Shown here in pieces: positions 1 through 5,721 of a stretch of DNA of 5,721 bases; the stretch's first letter is position 1, and every line of letters starts with the position of its first letter. The position numbers were made by a program, and so were the translations under genes. This DNA is from a bacterium (GTDB taxonomy: Bacteria; Krumholzibacteriota; Krumholzibacteria; LZORAL124-64-63), in NCBI GenBank assembly GCA_003646045.1, contig QNDV01000175.1, positions 1-5,721 of the forward strand, given 5' to 3'. The notes below the pieces were generated by a model that saw only the letters and a program-made list of their open reading frames with translations, was not told where the DNA came from and did not search any database.

Positions 1-2240
1 TCGGCGATGAGGCGGGCCTGGCTGACGTACCGCTGTTCGGCCAAGGCCAGATCCTCGTCGGTGTAGGGCACGCCCAGCATGACCATGACCCGCATGCGAC
101 CCGTGTTCACGGCCGGGTCCAGCGTCTTGGTCTTGAAATGGGTGTAGCCCGGCATGTTGGATGCCGGCGACGTGGAGCGCGGGTCCATCAGGTGCAGGTA
201 ATGCCACAGGTTGTCGTATTTGCCACCGACCCGGGCCAGATCCGGACCCGTGCGCTTGCTGCCCCACTGGAAGGGGTAGTTGTAGATCGATTCCTCCAGC
301 CGCGAGTAGTCGCCGTAGCGCAGCACCTCGTGGCGGAAGGGCCGGATCATCTGGCTGTGGCAGTTGTAGCAGCCCTCGGAGACATAGACATCCCGACCCG
401 CCAGCTCCAGCGGGCTGTAGGGTTTCTGGAGCCACTTGGCGGTTTCGGCCAGGGCCGGGTCCTCGGCGATCATCTCGTCGGTGATCACCGCCGGTACCTT
501 GTTGCTGATGATGATGGTGGGAATGATCTCCACTGCGCCACCCACCAGGATGGACAGCAGCACCAGGACCGTGAACACGAAGCCATGGCGTTCCACCAGT
601 CCGTACCAGTGTCCCCAGCGTTTCTGTTGCAGGCCGTAACTGATGATGCCCGCCACGCTGATTACGATCAACAGGGCCAGCACCACCGGGCTGACCATCG
701 GTCCGGCAGCGCCGAACCAGATACCCAGCACGACGATTCCCGTGATGAACAGCATGGGAGCGCTGGTCATGAGGGCCCAGATGCCGGCACCGTCCGGCTC
801 GGGCTTGCGTACGGGCACCTGCACCGAGACGTTGGTTGCCTTGCCCTGGCGTGCCGTCATGATCAGGTTGTAGACCATCAGGAAGCTGCTCAACATGTAG
901 ATGAGGCCGCCCACCAGACGGGTCTGGTACATGGCCCGACTGTTGGTCAGGCCCTCGATGAAGTCGGGATAGCGCAGGAAGCCTTCGGCGTCCATGGCGC
1001 GCCAGAACAGGCCCTGGCTGACGCCGCTGACCCACATCGAAACCACGTAGAGCAGGATGCCCACGGTGCCCAGCCAGAAGTGGGTATCGGCCAGCTTCTC
1101 GGAATACAGCCTGGTGCCGTACAACCGCGGCCACATCCAGTAGAGCATGCCGAAGGTCATGAAGCCGTTCCAGCCCAGGGTACCGCCGTGGACGTGGCCG
1201 ATGATCCAGTCCGTGTAGTGGCCCAGGGCGCTGACGCTCTTGATGCTCAGCAGCGGGCCCTCGAAGGTGGACATGCCGTAGAAGGTAACCGCCACCACGA
1301 AGAACTTGATGACCGGATCGGTGCGCAGCTTGTCCCAGGCCCCGCGCAGGGTGAGCAGGCCGTTGAGCATGCCGCCCCAACTGGGAGCCCACAGCATCAC
1401 GCTGAAGATCATGCCCAGGGTCTGGGCCCAGTCCGGTAGCGCCGTGTACAGCAGGTGATGCGGTCCGGCCCAGATATACAGGAAGATCAGCGACCAGAAG
1501 TGGACCACCGAGAGGCGGTAGCTGTAGACCGGCCGCTCTGCCGCCTTGACCATGAAGTAGTACATCAGGCCGAGGATGGGCGTGGTCAGGAAGAACGCCA
1601 CTGCGTTATGTCCGTACCACCACTGCACCAGGGCGTCCTGCACACCTCCGTAGATGGGATAGCTGTGCAGCAGGCTGGTGGGTATTTGCAGATTGTTGAC
1701 GATGTAGAGGACCGCGATCGTCACGATGGTCGCGATGTAGAACCAGAGCGCGACGTAAAGGTTTCTCTCGTTGCGCTTCGCCATGGTCCAGAAGAAGTTG
1801 GCCGCGAAGACCACCCAGATCACCACCACCAGAATATCGATGGGCCAGATCAGCTCCGCGTATTCCTTGCTCTGGGTCAACCCCAGGGGCAGGGTTATGG
1901 CTGCACCAAGGATGATCAGCTGGTAGCCCCAGAAGTGCGTCCAGCTCAGCATGTCACTGGCCATGCGAACTTTCAGCAGGCGCTGGGTGGAGTAGTAGAT
2001 GCCCGCGAACATACCGTTGCCCACGAAGGCGAAGATGGCCGCATTCGTGTGCAGGGGGCGCAGGCGACCGAAACTCAGCCACTCTATCCCCAGGTTTGCC
2101 TGCCAGAACGACAACTGGGCAGCGATGATGACGCCCACCAGGAACGCCACTACGCCCCAGACGATCGTGATGATCGAAAAGGCGCGCACGATGCCGTCGT
2201 CGTAGGTCACGGTTTGCATTTGAGTGTTCGTTGCTTCCAT
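1..2240 (-). CDS. ccoNO: Fused cbb3-type cytochrome c oxidase subunits I and II (CcoN-CcoO), 3' end outside window
   Basis: This is the catalytic core of an inner-membrane cbb3 oxidase, which reduces O2 to water with electrons from cytochrome c. The frame is open from ATG 2240 to the left edge (746 full codons, no stop). Residues about 1-475 are CcoN. The haem b ligands are H64 and H351, the haem b3 ligand is H349 (GHVHGG), the CuB ligands are H211, H261 and H262, and the cross-linked tyrosine is Y255 (YIWAGPHH). E327 sits in FEGP. All of these are offset by +4 from the Pseudomonas stutzeri numbering as I recall it. Residues about 487-535 are a hydrophobic linker. CcoO follows: an anchor helix with GGAVEIIP (566-574 region), the haem c site CYNCH (624-628), and the likely axial Met696 in SNMPGY. 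The frame then continues to the usual CcoO tail motif LGVPYTDED, so probably only a short C-terminus is missing. The start is supported by an AAGGAGG Shine-Dalgarno sequence. The in-frame fusion is the unusual point; CcoN and CcoO are separate in most Proteobacteria. Confidence 0.96.
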   Translation of the reverse strand, partial: MEATNTQMQTVTYDDGIVRAFSIITIVWGVVAFLVGVIIAAQLSFWQANLGIEWLSFGRLRPLHTNAAIFAFVGNGMFAGIYYSTQRLLKVRMASDMLSWTHFWGYQLIILGAAITLPLGLTQSKEYAELIWPIDILVVVIWVVFAANFFWTMAKRNERNLYVALWFYIATIVTIAVLYIVNNLQIPTSLLHSYPIYGGVQDALVQWWYGHNAVAFFLTTPILGLMYYFMVKAAERPVYSYRLSVVHFWSLIFLYIWAGPHHLLYTALPDWAQTLGMIFSVMLWAPSWGGMLNGLLTLRGAWDKLRTDPVIKFFVVAVTFYGMSTFEGPLLSIKSVSALGHYTDWIIGHVHGGTLGWNGFMTFGMLYWMWPRLYGTRLYSEKLADTHFWLGTVGILLYVVSMWVSGVSQGLFWRAMDAEGFLRYPDFIEGLTNSRAMYQTRLVGGLIYMLSSFLMVYNLIMTARQGKATNVSVQVPVRKPEPDGAGIWALMTSAPMLFITGIVVLGIWFGAAGPMVSPVVLALLIVISVAGIISYGLQQKRWGHWYGLVERHGFVFTVLVLLSILVGGAVEIIPTIIISNKVPAVITDEMIAEDPALAETAKWLQKPYSPLELAGRDVYVSEGCYNCHSQMIRPFRHEVLRYGDYSRLEESIYNYPFQWGSKRTGPDLARVGGKYDNLWHYLHLMDPRSTSPASNMPGYTHFKTKTLDPAVNTGRMRVMVMLGVPYTDEDLALAEQRYVSQARLIA

Positions 2241-2241
2241 G

Positions 2242-2258
2242 AGGAGCAATTCCTCCTT
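2242..2258 (-). promoter_or_regulatory. Ribosome binding site of ccoNO, in a small hairpin
   Basis: Read on the minus strand, AAGGAGG (2258 to 2252) lies 11 bases upstream of ATG 2240. This is a near-perfect Shine-Dalgarno sequence with slightly long spacing, and it fixes the ccoNO start. Five of its bases (AGGAG, 2257-2253) can pair with CTCCT (2246-2242) around the six-base loop GAATTG, which would bury the site. The site itself is secure; the hairpin is short and its effect is inferred. Confidence 0.7.
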
Positions 2259-2293
2259 CTGGTCACGCTAGGTGATCCGTGGTCGCCCTGGTC

Positions 2294-2512
2294 CTACTTC
2301 CCCTCTGAGGCAGGATCTTTCGGCAACTCGTCGCTATTAGAGTTCTCTAGGTTCGATTTGTCATCCTTCATTCCATCGTCGTCTTCCAGGGGCAGCAGCG
2401 ACAAGCGTTCGCCGTGCTCGAAGTCCCCCTCGACGAGGCGCGAGAAGAAGAATACCAGGCCCGCGATCACCAGGGTCAGGCTGATGAAGACGAGGGCGAT
2501 GATGATGTCCAT
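2294..2512 (-). CDS. ccoS: cbb3-type cytochrome oxidase assembly protein CcoS
   Basis: A 72-residue protein with one N-terminal membrane helix (about residues 2-24, ending in FFFSRLV), followed by the family signature GDFEHGERLSLLPLEDDD (the usual form is a G-Q/D-F/Y-D/E-D pattern, then an aspartate run). CcoS is required in Rhodobacter and related bacteria to make an active cbb3 oxidase with a complete haem/CuB site in CcoN; it carries no cofactor that can be seen here. The tail after residue 45 is polar and acidic (about ten Asp/Glu), coded by locally AT-richer DNA, and looks like a disordered, fast-changing extension. Its ATG lies inside the end of ccoI (37-base overlap), with GGAGG five bases upstream. 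The next gene, ccoNO, begins 53 bases further on, so the three are very probably one operon. Confidence 0.93.
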   Translation of the reverse strand: MDIIIALVFISLTLVIAGLVFFFSRLVEGDFEHGERLSLLPLEDDDGMKDDKSNLENSNSDELPKDPASEGK

Positions 2513-4929
2513 GCCAACCTCCGACCCGACAGGCGCAGGGCGGTCAGGCTGACCACCGTCACACTGCTGACGGGCATGATGATGGCCGCTACCACGGGCG
2601 TTACCCAGCCCGCGAGGCAGAGAGCCACCGCCGCCACGTTGTACGCCACGGCGAGGACGAGATTGTCCCGCACCACGCGCCGCAACTGGCGGGCCGCGGC
2701 GAGAGACCGTCCAATGGCGACTATGCCGTCACCCAGGAAGAAAAAGTCCGCCTTGCCCGGCAACACCGGACGGTCCACCGCCGGCGTGGCGGCGCAGAGG
2801 GCGGCTTCGAAGCTGGGGCTGTCATTCAGGCCATCCCCCACCATGAGGGTGTCCCGCTGGTCCAGGGCCCGTACACGGTCGGCCTTGGCTTCCGGCGTCA
2901 GGTCGCCCTCGGCCCGCTCGGCAGGCAGTCCCAGGGAACGGGCGGCAGCGTCGACCTTGTCCTGGCTGTCACCGCTGAGCAGATGCACTTCGTAGCCCGC
3001 GGCGATCAGGGCAGCCACCTCGCCGGCGGCGTCGGCCTTGAAGGCCTCGCTCAGCTGGAAAGCGGCCAGGATCCGGCCATCCCGACTGAACACCGTGTGA
3101 CCGGTGTTGCCGGCGGCACCAGGGGCAGCGAAATCGGGGCGACCGAGGCGCCAGATGCCATCGTCCAGCTTGATCTCCAGTCCGGCGCCGGGTATCTCCG
3201 AGATGTCCTCGGCGGCCGTGCCGGACGGTCGCAGATTCGCGGGTTCGGCTGGCAGAGGTGCCAGGGTCATGGCCAGACAGGCGCTGACCGGGTGATTGCT
3301 GCGGGCGGTCACATGGCGCAGGACAGCGCGTGCGCGCGGCTCCAATCCCCCGCATGCCGCGCGCCCATCGTCGTCCAGTATCAATCCGCCCAGGGTCAGG
3401 GTGCCTGTCTTGTCCAGCAGGATCTTACGCACGTCGAGGGCCTTCTCGGTGAAGCTCTGCTTGCGCAGGAAGACGCCGCTGCGGCGCAGGGCCCCGTGGA
3501 TCAGTTCCTCGGCCAGGGGCGTGGCCAGGCCCAGGGCACAGGGACAGGTCACCACGAGCACGGAGATGGCGACCTTCAGGGCCACGGTGGGGTCGACGGT
3601 CAGCCAGCCCACAAAGCCGGCACCCGCCGCCACCAGCACCACCGTCACGTACCAACCGCTGATGCGGTGCCACCACAGGGGTCGGAATTCCTCGTCCGCC
3701 AGGTTGGTGGTACTCAGGAGATCATGCAGGCGACTGTCCGCGAAGTCCTCTGCCGCCGTCACCGTGAAGCCGTGCCGCGAAACGTTGAACGCACCGGCGG
3801 GCACCGTGTCTCCCGGCTGGAAGGCCACCCGGTCCGACTCACCCGTGATCCAGTCCAGCGAGACCTCGGTGGGACGGCGCATGAGCACTCCCGCCACCGG
3901 CATCAGATCACCAGGTGCGATCCACAGTTCATCATTCAAGCATACCTCGGTAGCCGCAGTGGCCCGGGGCCCACCTTCCTCCAGGCGCTTGACCGTCAGA
4001 TTCTCGGCTCCCGAACTGTCCAGCAGGCTGTTGCGGTTGCGCTCCAGGATGTGCTCCTGGGACCACCGTCCCACCAGCATCAGGGCGATGAAAATGGTCA
4101 GCGAGTCGAAGTAGGCGTGCTCGGGACCGCCGGTCAGAAAACCCCACACACTGCCGGCATAGGCCAGAGCCATGCCCAGGCTGATGGGCACATCCAGGTG
4201 CAGCACCCGCCTTCGCAGACCCTGCACCGCGCCCCGGAAGAACACGCCGCCGCCGGCAACCATGGCCACCGAGGCCAGGGCCAGGCTCAGCCATCCGAAG
4301 AACTGGTAGAGATTGCCGTCGGCCGGGGCCAGGCCGAAGTAGTAGGCCAGGCTGAACATCATCACGTTCATGGCCATGGAGATGGCGATGGCCATACGCA
4401 TGAGCAGGGCACGGGATTGCCGGCGATCCCCCTTGCGGGCCGGACCCAGGCGATAGCCGAACTTCTCGATCTCGCCCAGGAAATCCTTCAGGTCTCCCCG
4501 GTCCGGATCCCAGATCAGCTCCACCTTGCCCACCGCGGGATTGATGCGGATCTGGATACCGGCCTCGTGGCGCTTGAACAACTCGCCGATGAGCCATACA
4601 CATGCCGCGCAGTGCACACCCTGGATGTCCAGGTTCATGCTCAGGGCTCCGCCGTTTTCGTGTTGGGTCAGGGCCTGGTCCACCCAGTCGTAGCTGTCGG
4701 GACCCAGCGAGGGGGCGGGTACGGTGGCGTCGGGCTTGAGGTCGTAGAAACGCTCGAGGCTTTCCTGGTGAATCATCTCGTAGACCGTGCGGCAACCTCG
4801 GCAGCAGAAGGGTCCGTCACCGGCCACCCAGAACCGCCCCAGCTCGTTGCCGCAATGCAGACAGACGCCCTGCTCGGCGGCGCGGCGCCATTCATCCGGC
4901 CAGTTCATATCGAGGGTCGAGGTGGTCAT
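2476..4929 (-). CDS. ccoI: Copper-exporting P-type ATPase CcoI (FixI), cbb3 oxidase assembly
   Basis: An 817-residue P1B-type ATPase, the usual size for CcoI/FixI. This family moves Cu(I) to the periplasmic side for the CuB centre of the oxidase. Domains in order: an N-terminal cysteine-rich metal-binding domain (C23xxC26, C42-C43, C46); an HMA domain with HCAAC (C107, C110); membrane helices from about residue 175; the actuator-domain TGES (TGE at 362-364); the transport-site motif CPC (462-464); the phosphorylation motif DKTGT (D506); the nucleotide-domain HP (546-547); the hinge GDGLND (698-703); and, in the last two helices, the Cu(I)-type YN (763-764) and MPVSS (785-789). All catalytic residues are present. 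ATG 4929 is chosen over an in-frame TTG at 4971, because the TTG has no ribosome site and sits only about 9 bases after the predicted transcript start; the site before 4929 (GGCGG) is itself weak. The last ten or so residues are serine-rich and overlap the start of ccoS. Confidence 0.96.
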   Translation of the reverse strand: MTTSTLDMNWPDEWRRAAEQGVCLHCGNELGRFWVAGDGPFCCRGCRTVYEMIHQESLERFYDLKPDATVPAPSLGPDSYDWVDQALTQHENGGALSMNLDIQGVHCAACVWLIGELFKRHEAGIQIRINPAVGKVELIWDPDRGDLKDFLGEIEKFGYRLGPARKGDRRQSRALLMRMAIAISMAMNVMMFSLAYYFGLAPADGNLYQFFGWLSLALASVAMVAGGGVFFRGAVQGLRRRVLHLDVPISLGMALAYAGSVWGFLTGGPEHAYFDSLTIFIALMLVGRWSQEHILERNRNSLLDSSGAENLTVKRLEEGGPRATAATEVCLNDELWIAPGDLMPVAGVLMRRPTEVSLDWITGESDRVAFQPGDTVPAGAFNVSRHGFTVTAAEDFADSRLHDLLSTTNLADEEFRPLWWHRISGWYVTVVLVAAGAGFVGWLTVDPTVALKVAISVLVVTCPCALGLATPLAEELIHGALRRSGVFLRKQSFTEKALDVRKILLDKTGTLTLGGLILDDDGRAACGGLEPRARAVLRHVTARSNHPVSACLAMTLAPLPAEPANLRPSGTAAEDISEIPGAGLEIKLDDGIWRLGRPDFAAPGAAGNTGHTVFSRDGRILAAFQLSEAFKADAAGEVAALIAAGYEVHLLSGDSQDKVDAAARSLGLPAERAEGDLTPEAKADRVRALDQRDTLMVGDGLNDSPSFEAALCAATPAVDRPVLPGKADFFFLGDGIVAIGRSLAAARQLRRVVRDNLVLAVAYNVAAVALCLAGWVTPVVAAIIMPVSSVTVVSLTALRLSGRRLAWTSSSPSSSSA
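2518..2522 (-). promoter_or_regulatory. Ribosome binding site of ccoS, inside ccoI
   Basis: On the minus strand, GGAGG (2522 to 2518) stands five bases before ATG 2512. It lies within the last codons of ccoI and decides the ccoS start. This layout points to translational coupling of the two assembly genes. Confidence 0.7.
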
Positions 4930-4965
4930 GAACCGCCGTTCGGTCGTTGCATGGTAGCCCAGAAT

Positions 4966-4975
4966 GCACAAACCA
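4966..4975 (-). repeat. 10-base direct repeat, downstream copy
   Basis: TGGTTTGTGC (minus strand) is identical to the copy at 5024-5033, with 58 bases from start to start. This copy lies just after the predicted transcription start, in the ccoI leader. It could be one of a pair of operator sites. I do not recognise the motif as that of a known regulator. Confidence 0.5.
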
Positions 4976-4986
4976 ATGTTGGCGCG

Positions 4987-5015
4987 AAATTAGACGGATT
5001 CGATCTGGTAGTCAA
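4987..5015 (-). promoter_or_regulatory. Candidate sigma-70 type promoter for ccoI-ccoS-ccoNO
   Basis: On the minus strand, TTGACT (5015 to 5010) and TAATTT (4992 to 4987) are separated by exactly 17 bases; TCTAAT, overlapping the second box with a 15-base spacer, is an alternative -10. The predicted start near 4980 gives a leader of about 50 bases before ATG 4929. The element lies in the only sizeable spacer of the window, which is AT-richer than its surroundings. The -35 box is good and the -10 box is moderate. It is a prediction from sequence only, and read-through from the upstream gene is also possible because no terminator was found. Confidence 0.5.
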
Positions 5016-5023
5016 CCCACTCC

Positions 5024-5033
5024 GCACAAACCA
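5024..5033 (-). repeat. 10-base direct repeat, upstream copy
   Basis: TGGTTTGTGC (minus strand) is identical to the copy at 4966-4975. It lies eight bases upstream of the predicted -35 box, so the two copies bracket the promoter. The identity is seen directly; the regulatory meaning is inferred. Confidence 0.5.
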
Positions 5034-5061
5034 TATGATATTTTCAAAATGACGTAAATCC

Positions 5062-5721
5062 CTACCAGATCGGTAGGAAGCCCCAGCGTATCTCCTTGAC
5101 GAGACCGAACATCTTGCCGGCCCGCAGCAGGAATTCCACCCCCATGAACAGCACGAGGATGGTAGCTACCAGATTGAAGCGCCTTTGCAGCGATGGCGCC
5201 AGGCGTCCCGCACCCAGCCCCACCGCCAGCAGCACCGGCACGGTCCCCAGCCCGAACATGGCCATCATCCCGGCGCCGTGCACCGGTGTCGGCGCTGCTA
5301 AAGCCGCGATGGCGATGGCGTACACCGGCCCGCAGGGCAGGAAACCGTTGGCCATTCCCAGGAGGTAGCGTCCCGCCATGTTGCGGGTGCCCACCAGGGA
5401 CACGAACTGCTCCGCGACGTATCGTCCCACTCGATTGCTCTCGATGAGCCGTGTCGTGGGCAGCCACCCGGCCAGGCCCAGCCCCAGCAGGATCATCAGC
5501 ACACCCGTCACCGCGAACAATACGCCCCGTACTTCCGCCGGCGGTCCCACGGCCTGGGCGGCACTGGCCACCAGTCCGAAGACCAGCCCGATCACCGCAT
5601 AGGAATTGATCCGTCCCAGGTGGTAGACCAGCAAACCGGGAACCAGTCGACCCAGGTGTTTCTCGTTGCGTCCCTGGGCCAGGGAGAAGGTGGTGATCAG
5701 GGGGCCACACATACCGATGCA
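5062..5721 (-). CDS. TauE/SafE family (DsbD_2/UreH-like) membrane protein, 5' end outside window
   Basis: The frame is open to the right edge, so the N-terminus is missing. The first in-window codons read CIGMCGPL, the usual motif at the end of the family's first membrane helix, so the ATG at 5712 inside this motif is not the real start. About 219 residues are visible, with roughly five further hydrophobic segments. The conserved YHLGRINSY follows the first motif, and a second cysteine motif, GFLPCGP (Cys at in-window residue 130), mirrors the first. These paired CGP motifs belong to the sulfite-exporter/DsbD_2-like group, which is related to the DsbD and CcdA membrane domains. Members often lie beside ccoS or ccoI in Proteobacteria, including Pseudomonas. 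A role in copper or thiol transfer during oxidase assembly is a reasonable guess but not shown; the 'sulfite exporter' name should not be taken as its function. The stop is TAG, 132 bases before the ccoI ATG. Confidence 0.88.
   Translation of the reverse strand, partial: CIGMCGPLITTFSLAQGRNEKHLGRLVPGLLVYHLGRINSYAVIGLVFGLVASAAQAVGPPAEVRGVLFAVTGVLMILLGLGLAGWLPTTRLIESNRVGRYVAEQFVSLVGTRNMAGRYLLGMANGFLPCGPVYAIAIAALAAPTPVHGAGMMAMFGLGTVPVLLAVGLGAGRLAPSLQRRFNLVATILVLFMGVEFLLRAGKMFGLVKEIRWGFLPIW

Noticed and set aside
138..1439. Long open frame on the plus strand, opposite ccoNO
   Set aside because: It is rich in His, Gln, Asp, Ala and Gly with no recognisable domain, and mirrors a clearly real CcoN/CcoO frame. 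Strong third-position GC on the minus strand removes stops here.
1455..2552. Open frame of 365 codons on the plus strand across ccoNO and ccoS
   Set aside because: It crosses the end of one real gene, an intergenic gap and another gene, and its composition changes abruptly. It is a shadow of the opposite strand.
4969..4971. TTG as the start of ccoI, 14 codons upstream of the chosen ATG
   Set aside because: There is no ribosome site before it, the extra residues do not resemble the family N-terminus, and it lies almost at the predicted transcript start.
5035..5047. FNR/Anr-like box (TTGAAAATATCAT on the minus strand) about 60 bases upstream of the predicted transcript start
   Set aside because: An FNR site has TTGAT-N4-ATCAA. 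Here the two half-sites are one base too close and each is imperfect. The position is attractive for oxygen control of a cbb3 operon, but the match is not good enough to call.
2983..5052. Open frame of 689 codons on the plus strand, opposite ccoI
   Set aside because: There is no domain or membrane pattern, and the His/Gln/Gly-rich composition is typical of antisense frames. The opposite strand encodes a complete P-type ATPase with all its motifs.
5062..5076. Small hairpin (CTACC-GATCT-GGTAG on the minus strand) at the stop codon of the TauE/SafE gene
   Set aside because: The stem has only five pairs and no run of T follows, so it is not a credible intrinsic terminator.
5012..5710. Second minus-strand frame overlapping the TauE/SafE gene
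   Set aside because: It is Arg/Gly/Pro-rich with no membrane segments, whereas the other minus frame over the same bases gives a clear membrane protein with conserved motifs.

Overview
The window carries part of a cbb3-type cytochrome c oxidase locus, with every gene on the minus strand (transcription runs from high to low coordinates). In order of transcription it holds: the 3' part of a TauE/SafE (DsbD_2/UreH-like) membrane protein gene (5721 to 5062, 5' end outside the window); a 132-base spacer with a candidate promoter and a direct-repeat pair; ccoI, a copper-exporting P-type ATPase (4929 to 2476); ccoS, a small oxidase assembly protein (2512 to 2294, overlapping ccoI by 37 bases); and a long frame read as an in-frame fusion of oxidase subunits CcoN and CcoO (2240 to the left edge, 3' end outside the window). 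There is no gene-free stretch longer than about 130 bases, and no RNA gene, mobile element, CRISPR array or replication origin was seen.

The genes form one functional set. CcoNO is the catalytic core: a 12-helix haem-copper subunit and a membrane-anchored monohaem cytochrome c that reduce O2 at low concentration and pump protons. CcoI exports copper for the CuB centre, and CcoS is needed to build the haem/CuB site. The TauE/SafE protein is a frequent neighbour of cbb3 assembly genes with an unproven role, possibly in metal or thiol handling. The genes for CcoP and, if present, CcoQ, CcoG and CcoH are not in the window and could lie beyond the left edge.

The DNA is GC-rich, with strong third-position GC, which creates long meaningless open frames on the plus strand. 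The protein sequences look proteobacterial, most likely gammaproteobacterial, but I cannot name a genus. The arrangement ccoI-ccoS-ccoN(O) with a fused CcoNO recalls loci I associate with Bacteroidetes and some other phyla, rather than the classical ccoNOQP-ccoGHIS order.

The points most worth a second look are the CcoN-CcoO fusion, whose linker contains two additional hydrophobic segments, and a perfect 10-base direct repeat that brackets the candidate promoter upstream of ccoI.
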